From positions 5,146,001 to 5,210,000 of the forward strand of contig NW_024466459.1 of the NCBI RefSeq assembly GCF_017591425.1: DNA of 64,000 bases, written 5' to 3'. The DNA comes from Ochotona curzoniae (taxonomy: Eukaryota > Chordata > Mammalia > Lagomorpha > Ochotonidae). This document shows positions 1 through 11,679 of the stretch, piece by piece. Positions within the stretch are counted from its first letter, which is position 1, and each line of letters opens with the position of its first letter. Position numbers and translations under genes: made by a program. Below the pieces are notes generated by a model that did no database searches, was not told the DNA's origin, and was given only the letters and a program-made list of their open reading frames with translations.

Positions 1-289
1 CTCCTCGTACAGGTTAGTACTCAATCACGCAGCTATTTCTAAATACAGTGGGACTTGGAAATGTGGCCTGTATGGGAGCTGGAAACAGAAAGAAAATGCA
101 TTTCCTGAAGAGCTAGCAAACTTCTGTTTTTTCTTCCCTGAAATTATCAAAATGTCTGATTCACTCTACTCTCTCTGAGAGAGTATGCCTTTATATATAT
201 GCATATATATACATATGAAAGACAAAATACATTTTTAAATTTTGGGCATCCTGTGTTGCAAAACAGGCTGGACTTAGACTGACATTCCA
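1..289. other. Non-coding, no gene seen
   Basis: No recognisable gene. A short TA-rich alternating tract lies at about 190-216. The rest is unremarkable AT-rich mammalian sequence. Confidence 0.5.
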
Positions 290-349
290 GTGTGGGGTTC
301 AGGCATCACAAGTGGAGTAGCTTACCATTGCTGTGCCATCTTGCCGGCC
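290..349 (-). mobile_element. CSINE fragment (5' head only), antisense
   Basis: The end of this stretch reads like the reverse complement of a CSINE head: a GGCATCACAAGTGGAG-type word, then GTGCCATCTTGCCGGCC. Only about 60 bases are recognisable, so it is an old, truncated copy. It could also be a chance match. Confidence 0.4.
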
Positions 350-915
350 TTCCTGGTACCTGTCTTAAAGTCGAAGAGGTCAATTTTTAAGTCCATTTTT
401 GTGATATCTGTATAGATCATGTTTTTCTAAAACCAACAAGCCTCCTAATATTTTTTTCTTTCTTTACAGTTCTATATGTGCACCACTACATCTGCCGCTT
501 TCCCACAGTCATAATTCTCAAATTTTACTTATAGTTTTACTTCTTAATCTTAGTTCTTTTCTTACCACTGTGGCGCTTTGTATCTTATTTCGTTATTGTC
601 ATCCGTGGCCTTATTTATTTTGTCTCAACTACCTGAAGTTTATAAGCAATCAGATTTACCACCCCTCCTCAAATGTTGACCTCTGCATCCATAGCCACTT
701 TGAGTTCTGCTTCAAAATCAGCGTTCGTCTGTGTTCATTTCCTTAATGTGCTACAATGCTACATAAGATAAATGACATGAGCAAACTGTTTATATTGATC
801 TGTGTACAAGCTCTGTAGGTCCAATAAGAACATGAGGTCTGATTTTACTTTATGTACATTATATTTAATATTATAGTATTTGAGGCATAGGAGAGCGTGG
901 ACTGATTCTTCACTG
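350..915. other. Non-coding, no feature seen
   Basis: AT-rich, with no recognisable repeat or gene. Open frames are very short in all six frames. Confidence 0.5.
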
Positions 916-1230
916 TTTATTTATTTATTTGAAGGTAGATATACAGAGAGGAGGAGATACAGAGAGAAATATCTTCCATCTGCTCATTCACTCCAGAGTG
1001 GCCACATCAGCCTGAGCTGAGCTGATCTGAAGCCAGGAGCCTGGAGCCTTTTCCAGGTTTCCCACGTGGGTGTAGGGTCTCAAGGCCTTGAGCTGTCCCC
1101 AACTGCTTTCCCAGGCCACAAGCAGGGAGCTGGATGGGACATGGAGCATCTAGAACACAAACTGGCACCATTATTGGATCCTAATGCCTGCAAGTCAAGG
1201 ACTTTTGCCACTGGGCTACTGTGCTGGGCC
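916..1230 (-). mobile_element. CSINE (lagomorph C-repeat), near full length, antisense
   Basis: Read on the minus strand, this is a tRNA-derived lagomorph SINE: head (GGGCCCAGC...), the CCTGGGAAAGCAGT core, a GACCCTACACCCACGTGGG-like block, then a TCTC-rich 3' part and an (AAATAAAT)n tail, seen here as TTTATTTATTTATTT at the left edge. An 85-codon open frame at 1066-1323 lies mostly inside it and is not a gene. I saw no clear target-site duplication. Confidence 0.9.
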
Positions 1231-1501
1231 CTGAATCTCCTTCTTTCCTGCCTCATCTATAAACTTGTCCACTCCTTGTTGGCTGTAAGCCAGTGGCACA
1301 GATTTTTACATTTATTCATTTAAAAACTTCTTAAAGTAGCATTTTCAAAATTAACTGATACTAGTTATGATTACAGAGCCTGGACCTGCAGAGCTTCACC
1401 ACTGTCATGACTGACTCTTCACTCCTAGCATAGTTCAGAGCAGCTATCCCCGGTCAGGAGTTTCTACACGCGGTCATCCCATGATGCAAGTTATCTCCCC
1501 A

Positions 1502-1510
1502 TTAGCTTTC
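1502..1510. repeat. Target-site duplication, left copy (TTAGCTTTC)
   Basis: The nine-base word TTAGCTTTC occurs here, immediately before a T-run, and again at 2170-2178. This is the pattern expected for a retrotransposon inserted in antisense orientation. Confidence 0.6.
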
Positions 1511-2169
1511 TTTTTTTTTAATTTATTTTTTTATTATATTTTTTACAATATTTACATAGTTAATTGGGGTAAAAAGTTTCAAGGGCTATAGGAAAGTGGG
1601 TAAGACTATTATTTTCATATTGTTTCCTTCATGTTTAAAGGGGGGTATTAAGGGAGAAGGCCCACCCAATTTCCCACCCTCCCCAGGTCCCGCATGTAGG
1701 ATATGCTCTGAGGTTCTTGCTCAAGTGGTTTCGATAGTTCACCAGTTATGAATCACTGCCAATCTTGCCACGCCAAGCACTATGAGGTCTTTGAAGAATC
1801 CACTGATTGACATAGTCCATCAAAGAGTCTCTGTTTGCCCTGTATTTCGTTGCCAACACATAGCTGAGATGGTTGATTCAGTGTGTTCTGTCTTCTCTCT
1901 TTTCTTGGTTAGGGTTCTGAGTCCAGCATTTCAACTGGGAAGATCTCCAAAGAAACTTTGTCTGAGGTGTTCTCAGACCAGATTCTTGTGTGTACTAGCA
2001 GGTACAGGGCCCGGCTCAGTCCATGGCCCTGATCAGCTGGTGGTTGAGATCGCTGGGTTGATTCTGCTTTCAGCCTCGACTTCCACTGGAACCAATGGGT
2101 GTTGCAGTCCAGCCTGGTGCTGCCCAGCACATACTCGGCTCTCACAAAAACAAGTGGGAGCTGTCCCTG
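1511..2169 (-). mobile_element. 5'-truncated L1 3' end (lagomorph-type), antisense
   Basis: The element starts with a T-run and AT-rich sequence (a poly(A) tail read backwards), continues through GTTTCAAGGGCTATAGG and a C-rich CCCACCCAATTTCCC block, and ends in GC-richer sequence. I read it as the 3' UTR of a lagomorph L1 inserted on the minus strand. The matching nine-base words at both edges support one retrotransposition event. The open frames at 1782-2231 (+) and 1909-2145 (-) lie in it and are not genes. The L1 assignment is by resemblance to lagomorph L1 3' UTRs and was not searched. Confidence 0.6.
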
Positions 2170-2178
2170 TTAGCTTTC
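2170..2178. repeat. Target-site duplication, right copy (TTAGCTTTC)
   Basis: Second copy of the nine-base word found at 1502-1510. It bounds the antisense L1 insertion. Confidence 0.55.
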
Positions 2179-2504
2179 AAGCTTATAGCGTCTCGGATTC
2201 TTCTCCCTGCAGTGACAGCTGGGAAACGTGAGTCAGGATTAAGTTAAAGGAAGTAGGCCCTCACGTGGAGAGTGTCATGTTGTGTGTGCTGTAACAGCCA
2301 TATTGAAGTCCGACGTGACAGGAAATGGATTTTTGCATGTGTGCTCAGTGAAGATCGGTGTACCCAAGGCCCTGCCTTGAGTTGTACAGTGTTGTTTTGC
2401 AGCCTGTGAATGGGTATTGACAGCAATTCACACTTAAAAAGCAAAAACCTTGTGGATATCATAATACTAATGCTTAAAGAAGAGAAAAATCTCAAAAAAG
2501 GACC
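2179..2504. other. Non-coding, no feature seen
   Basis: No recognisable gene or repeat. The first part could still belong to the L1 to the left if the proposed right-hand duplication is a coincidence. Confidence 0.45.
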
Positions 2505-2640
2505 AGAAGTCACTCATTTATTTGTAAGTATATTCTTGAGTACGCCCTGCTTTGGATGCCTTGTTAGGTGCTAGGCAAATGAAAATAAAAGTGAAACTTG
2601 ATAATGTCAAAAAGCTCTCGTCACTCAGCATTATAGGATA
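2505..2640 (+). mobile_element. Possible old mammalian-wide repeat fragment
   Basis: The run from CTTGAGTACGCCCTG through TTGTTAGGTGCTAGGCAAATG resembles the common ancient motif of the type 'tattgagtacctactatgtgccaggcactgtgctaggtgctgggg'. I do not name the family. The match is weak and interrupted. Confidence 0.4.
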
Positions 2641-4668
2641 GGCAAAGCGGCCACACCACTAGCTAAGATAGATTTATCCTGATTCTGTCGTGAAATTTTA
2701 AATATTACACAGGAGGTCAGAAAGACAACCACTATATTTTAGTCTTACAGAAAAGCCAACAGCAGAGCAAGAAAATGGTTAACAGTTATGCAGGATTGCC
2801 CTTTTTATTCCTCATTTTCTTTCATTTCTTTATACATGTACTATCCCACTACATAAGGAAAATTTTAAGGGCAGGGAGTTATCAAAATACTGAACATGCT
2901 GCACTGAAAAAACAAAAACCAAAGGTGTTTAAAAAGGTCATTGACTTGTCTAGTTCAATGTTTTTGGGAACAGATCTAAAAGTCTAGAATAAAGTTTAAA
3001 GTAAGAAAATCAACAAAGTCATCCCCCACCTCCATTGGTGGTTGCCATTGTTGACATTGAAGGGTAACAGGAATGGATAAGTTAAATGGTCAAAAGTTTG
3101 TTTTTGAGATGCCTGCATTATGGCACTTGGGCAACCTCCCATGTTGCTGGGTCCCTTTTGGTCTGATGAAGGCAGACATTCATTAAGACTCTCACCACCA
3201 ACGGTTGGAACCCGTCCATTTCATGCGAGTAGACGACCACAAGGATTCCATTCTGTATATCAGTACCAGAAGCTTGAAGCATGGAATGCTCACAGTATGC
3301 TTGGAACCTCATAATTGTTCCTTATAATAATAATTTTTTCTTGCGTTTGAACCTGTGAGTTATCAAGGAAAAAGAAACACAAAGCCACTTTGGTTAAAGG
3401 ATAGACTTAAAATAACAGGAATTATGGAGATGGAAAAATACCACTTTCTTTGTTGGCCCAAGGATTTATGTTTGGGGAAAAAGTGATTCAGAGGTGATGG
3501 CCTCTCTTGGACATTAGCAAACTGTAGAGAAGTGTGTGGCTCTGACAATGGATGGTGTGTACATTTACCAGGGAAGGGCAGGGGTAGAGAAAAGAGTTGG
3601 GATTAGGCATTTTGATGTTTAGGAAATGAGTGACCTTTTAAATTAAAAAAAAAAAATGGAAGGAAAATGTATTATCAAATTCACATCAGGCTTTACCAGA
3701 GAGGGAGGGGGAATGTACTTTAAGTACAAATATGAATATTGATAAATGTGATAATTTCATACGGGCAAGTTTTTCCCAGCCAATTGGTTTCACTCCATTC
3801 ACGCTTATCAGATTTTGATTCTTGTACAAATAAATTCCAGATGGAAGAAACAAACATTTAAATATTAGAAATCCCATGACGAAAGAGTAAAGGGAAAAAA
3901 TAGATTTCTTCCCAGTAGGAATTAAAAGAAAAAGTTAACATTCATAGGTTCAATATTGCTCAAAATATTTCTCATGTAAAAATTGTGGATTGAAAGACAA
4001 ACTACAGATTATAGCAGTAGTTGCCAATAAATGGAATACAAGTTCATGTTTTTTTTTCTTATTAACTAATGCAAATGTGCTAGAAATAATCAATGGATGT
4101 GTTGGCCTATGTTACGTTAAGTTAATGAGTGAACATCCTGAAATAGACATTCTAATGGAAATGTTCAATTACTATAATACTGAGGAACATCAATGAGCTT
4201 GAGGTTCTATTTCACTTATTACATTATAATAAACACAGAAACAGAATTTTTAAACTTAGCAATAGTATAATGAGACTAATTCCTTTTAATTGCTGATGCT
4301 ACTATAATTTGGTGAAACAGTTTTGCTATGCAGTTTTAGCATTTTAATTGAACAAACTGGGATCAATGAGGAGGAAATTAAAAAATAATTTTCTTTCATG
4401 AAGAACTGCTGAAGTTATGTGTTGAATATTCCTTTCTTATCTCTGGACAGAAATTTCCACTAAACTCATTCTAAGTTAACCTGTGGCGCTGCTGTACACA
4501 AGTAGCTTAGACTCCTGACCTGGACTTACAAAATTATAGTAAGTAAGGCAAACACTTTGTTGTTTTTCTGCCGTATTCTTCTATTATTTTTTTGTTACTT
4601 GAGATTTTGTCTTTTGTCCCCTCCTTGTTGATGTAGTGTCAAATAGAAGAGAAATGATTCAGCTTTAT
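2641..4668. other. Non-coding, no feature seen (about 2 kb)
   Basis: Mostly AT-rich sequence without recognisable repeats. Homopolymer A runs occur near 3643 and T runs near 4049. The open frames at 3118-3314 on both strands are shadows of one another and show no codon structure. This could be unique intronic or intergenic DNA. Confidence 0.45.
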
Positions 4669-4700
4669 ACACACACACACACAAATATATATATACACAA
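4669..4700. repeat. Short (CA)n/(TA)n microsatellite
   Basis: A run of alternating AC passes directly into alternating AT, then AC again. This is a compound dinucleotide repeat. Confidence 0.85.
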
Positions 4701-4730
4701 TATACCATATACATATAATATGTATTATAA

Positions 4731-5010
4731 AGGATGTAGACAGAGATGAGGGGAGGGGTGTTACACCTGCTGATTCATTCCCCAAATACATACAACAGGT
4801 CCAGACTGGGTTGACAATATAAACCAGGAGCTCCATCCAGATTTCTCACTTAAGTGGAAAGTACCCCAGTACTTGAACATCATCTGTGACCACCTTGTAC
4901 CTTTAACAGGAAGCTGAATCGGAAATAGAGGTGAGCAATACCCTAGACACTCCAACATGGAATGAAAAATTCCAACTTATCAGCTCAGCCCACTGCGTCA
5001 CAGTGTCTAC
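4731..5010 (-). mobile_element. Degraded CSINE, antisense
   Basis: The body has the CSINE order in reverse complement: CTGATTCATTCCCCAAAT (3' region), AGTACTTGAACATCATCTG (core) and AGGAAGCTGAAT (core), ending in CAGCCCACTGCGTCACAGTG (head). It is clearly older than the copies at 15.2 and 21.8 kb. Confidence 0.65.
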
Positions 5011-5324
5011 ATAGGAATAATGGATTAAAAGCTTCCTTTGCAGGTGTAATCCAGTCTCTTTGTGCTCCAAATTCTTCGTATATCATGGCCCAATTTCCCT
5101 CTTCTAGCTTGAGGTTCATTTAGAAAATATGGAGAAAGAAAAGAGGGATCCCGCATAACTGAAAATGCGTAATGGGATCTAGAGGATGAGTATGTTTTTG
5201 AAAAGTTATTCCGCAGCTCATATATAAATGACCACCTACCTCTCTGTAGAAAATAGAAATAGTTGTCATATGTATGTCTCAGAACATGGAAATCCCAGTT
5301 ACAACTGAGGCATTAGAACAACCT
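5011..5324. other. Non-coding, no feature seen
   Basis: No recognisable repeat or gene between two degraded SINE copies. Confidence 0.45.
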
Positions 5325-5620
5325 CGGGGCGGGTGTTTGACCCAGTGCCTAACTTGTCAGCTGGGAAACCTACGTGGTACATTAGAGGGGCTGAAGGTAA
5401 GCCCCGTCTCTGTTTCCAACTTTCTGTTAATGTTGATCCTAGGAAGACAGCCGGTGATGACTCTCCATGGGATTGGATCTCTGCGTGGGAGACCTGGGAT
5501 GGAGTTCCCAGTGTGGAACATCAGTCTGACCCAATCCCAGTCTCTGTGGAAGCTTGGAGGTGGGACAGGAGATGGAAGCTCTCTCTACTTGTTTATCTAG
5601 CCCTGTCTCAGGTGAACACA
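5325..5620 (+). mobile_element. Degraded CSINE, sense
   Basis: Sense CSINE-like order: GTGCCTAACTTGTCAGCTGGGAAACC near the head, TAATGTTGATCCTAGGAAG in the middle, then GGGAGACCTGGGATGGAGTTCCCAG. The two overlapping open frames at 5274-5623 lie in this copy and are not genes. Confidence 0.65.
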
Positions 5621-6285
5621 TAGACGATTTTTTTTTTGAAATGTCAAACAGATGACACACACAGACAAAATTTTCAGAATTCTAATTTTTTATCATCAGG
5701 AACAGAAATCCAAACTAATTTGTGATAGTTATGATGATGATATTGTATGAAGTTGATCGGGAAACTAGAATATTCTAGAAATGCTAATTTGAAAGTAATT
5801 CAACGTCCCGTGATAGTATAAGGGTTAAAGAAGTTAGGGAATATTTACATCAAGGAAAATAATACTATTGAAATAACAGCAGATATCATTCTGATGTAGG
5901 GAAAGCAAGCAGCTTTAAGTTGGGAAGAAGGACACAGAACAGTATTCACAATATATTTCCTACTTTGATGAATACTTAAGAAATTTGGACCTGGAAAGCA
6001 ATTATCTAATTTTCTAAGTTATAGGATTTGGTAGCTTAGTAAACTTGTGGAAGTTTTTTAATACTCTCATAAATTTGTTTTAAAAAAGGAATACTTACCA
6101 TTCTTACACGAACAAATAAAAAATATTGCCTAGCTATTAGTAATCATGTAAAGACTCCTTTTTAAGAACTGCAACAGACCAGAAAAAAATTCAAAAGGAA
6201 AAAGGAATGGTTAAAGTGTTAGGATCTCTTTTGGTTTATTTTTAATCTTTCTATGATGCTGTTATAATCCATATTTAAAGCAAAC
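5621..6285. other. Non-coding, no feature seen
   Basis: AT-rich, without a recognisable repeat. A nine-base T run lies near 5630. Confidence 0.45.
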
Positions 6286-6580
6286 TGATGCCAGCATTGT
6301 GGAGTAGGGGGTCAAGCCGCCACTTGCAATGCTGCCATTCCTTAAGGGCACTGGTTCAAGTCCCAGCTGCTCCACTTCTGAATCAGCTATTTGTTAATGG
6401 CCTGGAAAACTCAGAGAGAGGGGGAATAGATACGTGGATCCCTGGCATCCACCTGGGAGACCCAGAGGAAGCTTCTTTCTCCTTCTTTGGCTTGTTGCGG
6501 CCCTAATGTTGTCATTTAAGCAGGGAACCAGAAATGAAAGACACCTTTTTCTGTGTCTCACCCTCTGCATAACTCACGTT
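6286..6580 (+). mobile_element. CSINE, sense, moderately degraded
   Basis: The head reads GCCAGCATTGTGGAGTAGGG, followed by GGTTCAAGTCCCAGCTGCTCC (B-box region), TGGCCTGGAAAACTCAG, CACCTGGGAGACCCAGAGG, and a TTGCGGC...TCTGTGTCTCACCCTCTGC 3' part. The layout is complete but the tail is lost. Confidence 0.75.
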
Positions 6581-6827
6581 TATAGGAAATATTTTGGTGA
6601 TACAAAAACATTCATTGAAATTTGAGGATGGGATATTGCACCCGAGCGAGGCTTCCTCACTCTCACAGATAAACCAACATATCACTTTAACTGCTCCAAG
6701 AAAGATTTTGATTGTCCTAATCGATTAAAATTTTCTAGTAATCTCTCTCTCTCTTTCTCGTATGGGTGTAACTCTCTTTACTGCATAGATTGTCACAGTG
6801 AGTCATCTTGCTCTTATTTTTGTTTCT

Positions 6828-7152
6828 TTAGATTTATTGTTGCTTGATTGATTGGAAGGGCAGATATATAGAGGAGCAAAGACAGAGGAAGATCTTCAAT
6901 TCGTTGATTCACTCCCCAGGCAGCCATAATGATCAGAGTTGAGCCGATCTGAAGTCAGGAGTCAAGAAACTCCTCCAGCTCTCCCACGCGGGTGCAGGGT
7001 CCCAAGGCTTGGGGCTGTCCTCGACTGCTTTCCCAGGCCACAAACAGGGAACTGGATGGAAAGCAGGGATGCTGGGATACAAACTGGTGCCCATATGGGA
7101 TCCTAGCACGTGCAACGTGAGGACTTTAGCTGCTAAGCTACCACATCAGGCC
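6828..7152 (-). mobile_element. CSINE, near full length, antisense
   Basis: Contains GAAGATCTTCAATTCGTTGATTCACTCCCC, CCCACGCGGGTGCAGGGTCCC and CTGCTTTCCCAGGCCACAAACAGGGA, all well preserved, and ends in a CATATGGGATCC...GCTAAGC head. It belongs to the younger subfamily with the CGCGGGTGCAGGGTCCCAAGGCTT signature. Confidence 0.9.
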
Positions 7153-7763
7153 TCTTTGCTCTTTTTATAGTCCATTTATGTCAAATCATGAAATCCCAAT
7201 AGTGGAAATTCAATGTGGCGCAGTTGCTTAGCCTTCTTCCACTTGCGGTGCTAAACTGTGAGTTCTTCTGAATTGCCTGTAGGTTAATTTCCTTTTTATT
7301 ATGAAGCCTTTTGAATTAACCAATGCCTGATCTCCTGCTATTTGTGATAATGCCAATTACTTGTGTAAATAAAGGAAAATTTTAAAAATTCACTAGTGAA
7401 TCCCACTGCTTACTGAAGTGGATATTTTCTAATGTTTGCTGTTTTCCAGTATTTAAGCATGAAGTGAAGAATCAGAGATTTTTTTTTTCTCTGTCTAATT
7501 CTCTGAAGAACATAAGTAAAAAAGGCAATAATTTAGTGCATAGTTATGCAACCTTGACCTAATAACATAGTAGAGATATGATTAAAAGCAAACCACATGA
7601 AAATGATGAGCTTGCTTCCTGTAATCTCTTATGACTTTGACCAAGATGGTCACGAAACACTAGAGCTGTTGTGATCACCCATTTTCCTAGACAATTTATT
7701 GCATTACCCCCATGGTAAGTTAATGAAATGTGCCCCAGTTTATGGAGAAATGTGTGTTTTTGA
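7153..7763. other. Non-coding, one possible SINE head
   Basis: At about 7210-7250 the sequence AATGTGGCGCAGTTGCTTAG resembles a CSINE tRNA-like head, but nothing recognisable follows. The remainder has no identifiable feature. Confidence 0.4.
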
Positions 7764-7778
7764 AATGTAAGCATGCTT

Positions 7779-8115
7779 GGGCCTGGTGAGATAGCCTCAC
7801 GGCTAAAGTCCTTGCCTTGAACACGTCAGGATTCCATATGGGCGCCACTTCTAATCCCAGCAGCCCTGCTTCCCATTCAGCTCTCTGCTTGTGGCCTGGG
7901 AAAGCAGTCGGGGATGTCCCAAAGTCTTGGGACCCTACACCCACGTGGGAAACCTAGAAGAAGCCCCGGACTCCTGGCTTCAGATTGGCTCAGCTCTGGA
8001 CATTGCAGATGCTTGGGGAGTGAACCATTGAACGGAAGATCTTCCTGTCTGTCTCTCCTCCTCTCTGTATATCTGCCTTTCCAATAAAAACAAATAAACC
8101 TTTAAAAAAAAAAGG
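7779..8115 (+). mobile_element. CSINE, full length, sense, with target-site duplication
   Basis: A complete copy runs from GGGCCTGGTGAG through GGTAAAG-type head, TTCTAATCCCAGCAGCC (B-box), GGCCTGGGAAAGCAGTC, the CACGTGGG block, GGAGTGAACCATTGAACGG, TCTCTCCTCCTCTCTGTAT and an AATAAAAACAAATAAACC plus A-run tail. Flanks AATGTAAGcaTGCTT (7764-7778) and AATGTAAGagTGCTT (8116-8130) are a near-perfect 15-base target-site duplication, so this is one intact retrotransposition event. Confidence 0.93.
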
Positions 8116-9048
8116 AATGTAAGAGTGCTTTTATTTTGTCTCTGATAGTTTGTTCTATGAATAAAGTTACCTAACTTGATCCTGCATTACTTGGAAATTC
8201 AGAATAATTTTCTTGGAAGGAAACAAACGGGAAAAAAAAAGTTGTTTCAGAAAAGCTACTAATTCAGGGTGGATTATTTTCTAGAGAGTTTTTTTTTTTT
8301 AAACTTTAGACTTAAAGAACATTTACAAAATGAATGACAAACATTATTTTCATTAGAATTTCAGGCAGCAACTATCCTCATTGGTGGGTTTGATTCTGAT
8401 TCTTTTTTAAAACATCTTCTTAATATTCTGTCAGCACATGCTATAATTTTATCATCACTCAAGTCAAACGTAAGTGTTAAAATTCTTAACATTTCCAGAA
8501 ATGGGAAAGCACTTTAGGCATGATTCATGATATAGGCCTACCTGTTGTAGATTGGACCCAGAAAGGTGTCAGGTCAAGAGACCCGAAGACGTCCAATGAC
8601 TGAGAGCTTTGTGGATGCTGGTGAGCCAATCACCCAGAACAGTCCAGTAAGAAGTCAGAGGTGCCTTCCTGGTGGAGAGGGACGGAAGAGACTGCCCTGA
8701 GACGTGGCCAAAGTTATCGGCAGCTTCAAGTTTGGAAATTTCTGACTCTCTCCAGATATCTGTTTTTCTCATTTCTGAAATAGGGACAGTAACTAAAGAG
8801 GGAAATAAAGCGTGTATTAGAGTACGCTAAGGCCACTTTTATTCTACCTGGCATGGGAGTTTGGATGAGTGACATTTCTATTTAATATACTAATGTAATT
8901 TTAAATCTGGTTGGAAGCTACTATGGAATAATAGAAAGAACAGCTATCATTGCAGGCATAACCCAAAGCCCAACCTTCACCTTAACGTGTCAGATATTTG
9001 CATTCTTCATTTATGGGAGAGAGAATGTGACAATTTGAGGAGATGTGT
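8116..9048. other. Non-coding, no feature seen
   Basis: No recognisable gene or repeat beyond the SINE flank. T-runs lie near 8288 and 9058, the latter being the tail of the next SINE. Confidence 0.45.
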
Positions 9049-9200
9049 TTTTTTAAGATTTTTTTTTTATTTGAAAAGGCATATTAGAGAGAGAGAGAGG
9101 GAGGGAGGAAAAGTGAAAATGATCTATCCACTGGCTCATTCCCCAAATGATTGCATGTTTGCTACTCTGCAGCTACGGACTTGGTGCACAGAGCTGGATT
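9049..9200 (-). mobile_element. CSINE 3' part, antisense, old
   Basis: A T-run, ATTTGAAAAGGC, a GAGAGAGAGAGGGAGGGAGG tract and CCACTGGCTCATTCCCCAAATG form the reverse complement of a CSINE tail and 3' region. The 5' part is not recognisable in the adjoining sequence. Confidence 0.6.
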
Positions 9201-9496
9201 AATGACACGCATGGACTATATGACTGATGGTCAATAGCTTAAGTTGATTAACAGCACCAGACTTTTAAAAGAAGGTTGTCTTCTAGGCATCCAGGGAGGA
9301 GGGACTTGAGCCATTGACATCGCAACAGCAAGGTACGGTTCCCCAAAACATAGCAGCTTGTTCCTCTAGCAGGTTTTTAATCTAAACTTGTGAACCAGGA
9401 GGTTTCCTGCTCATTCATCTCAATATCAATTGCTCCTGGCACCTTTCAGGTGAGATTCAACTGGCTATGTCTCCCACAGTAGCAAAGATTCTGAAT

Positions 9497-9750
9497 GACT
9501 TCTACAGTTGCAACAGCAGGAGTTGAGTCAAGCTGAAGTAGAAGTGAAGCTCAAGTTGAGTCAAGTTTCATCTGGGCCTCCAGTTGGGTGTGCAGGCGCA
9601 AGGACTTGGACAATCCTCTGCTGCTTTCCCAGGCACATTATCAAGGAGCAGGATCAGAAGTGGAGTAGCCAGGTCATGAACTGGTATCCATAAATGATTT
9701 TGGCATTACAGGTGGAAACTTGACGAACCAGGTCACAACATTGCCTACAT
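9497..9750 (-). mobile_element. CSINE central and 5' part, antisense, old
   Basis: CTTGGACAATCCTCTGCTGCTTTCCCAGGCACATTATCAAGGAGCAGGATC is the characteristic core in reverse complement. It could be the missing half of the copy at 9049-9200, separated by about 300 bases of insertion, but I cannot show that. Confidence 0.6.
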
Positions 9751-10780
9751 GAGATAAATGATTCAAAGTGACCAGATCATATTAGACATACATATAATTA
9801 ATAAAGATCTATTATGAAAAATATCATGAGTATAAAAGTTAAGCAAAACCATTTGATTGTCTGCCCTGCAGAAGTGCTTTTAACACAGGATGGACAGACA
9901 CATTAGACAAAGAGTGGGGGGCTGATGTCTTTCTTCTGTTTCCACAGTCCCCTGTACGACAGGTGTACTGATCTTGCCATTAGTGCCCTTTTAGTATGCC
10001 ACATCAGAACCCTCCTTACCCAATGTCCTACTGCTGTCTACTCAAGCCGTGACTACAACTGTCCAAAGCTTTTGAATCAAACTACTCTTCCTCTGCAAGC
10101 CACGATGTCCACCACCTGATCTGCTCCCTTCCTCTTGGCGTGTTTCCGCAGAAAACAGCATCCTCAGCCTTGTGAGATTCAATATCAGCTTGAACATGCC
10201 ATTCTGTTTGTACAGCGATGATGGCAGATTCCCAAATCATTTAATCTGTGTGATGTTGGTTGTATTTCTAGGACCAAATGTGTTCAGGCTGAACCACTCC
10301 TATTACAAACTCCTGGTGCTTCCTGTGCCTACCTTGAGTCCAAAGACACACTTTTGAGGGAGCTTTGCAAGATTACCTGTTGGCTGACAACTCAAGTAAG
10401 AACATGGCTTTGAACACAGTTCTCATTAAACTGTCACTGCTCAATTACTTACCTGTGATGCCAAAAGTACTTAGTGTGTTGCTTGAGAATTTTGTTCTTG
10501 TTATTCTTCAGTTTAAAGTAAGTAAAGCAAGGCATTATACTGGAAATACTCCCCCCCCTATAAAAATGAATAATAATAACAGAGGAATTTTGCAATGAGA
10601 GCTGTCTAACATGTCTTGACATTCGATGATGAAAACATCTCTCCATGGTAAATTGGACGCTGCCATGAATTGTAAGGACATTTTGTTAGGTGCCATGGTT
10701 TGAAGTCTGAATGTCAATCATGTGCCCCATTTTGTAAGATGCAATACGATCTATATTTCACATCATTCATACTGCAGTTG
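9751..10780. other. Non-coding, no feature seen
   Basis: No recognisable repeat or gene over about 1 kb. A run of eight C lies near 10551. Confidence 0.45.
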
Positions 10781-10812
10781 ATTCTTTGCTAGGAAAATTC
10801 TTTGCTAGGAAA
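10781..10812. repeat. Perfect 16-base tandem duplication
   Basis: The unit ATTCTTTGCTAGGAAA occurs twice head-to-tail with no mismatch (10781-10796 and 10797-10812). It looks like a recent replication-slippage duplication. Confidence 0.9.
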
Positions 10813-10989
10813 ACAAGGAGCATGACTCATTTTATTCAATTTTTTTTAAAAAAAAGATAATAACCAAAACTAAGAAATTACTGAATTTGTTTAGATTGCT
10901 TTCTTTTAGTAGCTATTTTCTTTGGCTTTTCTCTCATTTTTTTATTGTTGTTGTTTTCCTTTTTTTAGTTGTTGATGCATTCTGATAGA

Positions 10990-11305
10990 AAGGATTCAGT
11001 TGTCCATGCATTGCTGGCATTCCATATCAATTGCAGGTCTGAGTCTTGAGTACCTCAATCAAGATTCTTGCTGATGCACTTGGAAAAGCAACACATGATG
11101 ACCCAACTACTTGGGCCCCTGCCACTCTCATTGCAGATCAGACTGGATTTCCTGGCTTCTACTCTGGTCTAGATTTGGTCTAATTGTTGTAACATTGGGG
11201 AGTGAACCAACAGACTGAAGATCTCCTATCTTTGCTCCTCTCTCTTTGTGTCTCTGTCCCTCTGGATGTGTGTTACTCTTCAATTCAAATAAATAAACAA
11301 ATCTT
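10990..11305 (+). mobile_element. CSINE, sense, degraded
   Basis: Head word GCTGGCATTCCATATCAATTGCAGG, core ACCCAACTACTTGGGCCCCTGCCAC, then GGGGAGTGAACCAACAGACTGAAG and a TCTCTTTGTGTCTCTG 3' part with an AAATAAATAAACAAATC tail. The tail abuts the next copy directly. Confidence 0.75.
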
Positions 11306-11580
11306 GCCTGCATTGAGGTGCAGTGGGTTAAGTTTCTGTTTGAGATGCTACTATTATCTAATAGTAGAGTATCAGTTTTATGTCTGATGGCTCTGCTTTT
11401 TATCAGCTCCCTGTTAGTGCAATTGAAAAAGCAGCAGATAATGATGCAAGATTTTGGGCCAAAGTGGAAGACCCAAGTTGAGTTCCTGGCCTTTGGCTTA
11501 AGCTTGATCCAGCCATATTGTTGTTTCAGCCTTTTGGGAAGTGAGTCAGCTGAGGGAATATTCATTCATCTCTTCCTGTC
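11306..11580 (+). mobile_element. CSINE, sense, degraded, in tandem with the previous copy
   Basis: GCCTGCATTGAGGTGCAGTGGGTTAAG is a CSINE head that begins exactly where the previous tail ends. AAGACCCAAGTTGAGTTCCTGGC and GGGAAGTGAGTCAGC follow. SINE tails are common targets for later SINE insertion, which explains the head-to-tail arrangement. The 153-codon frame at 11318-11779 runs through it and is not a gene. Confidence 0.7.
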
Positions 11581-11679
11581 CCTCCCTTGCCCTTCAATTC
11601 CTTCTTACCTTTTTTCTGCTTCTTTTCCTTCTTTATATTCCAGTTTTTTAGATAGCATATTGTTAACATTATGTTCATT

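Noticed and set aside
1782..2231. 149-codon open frame on the + strand
   Set aside because: Lies in the antisense L1 3' UTR piece, with an overlapping frame on the other strand.
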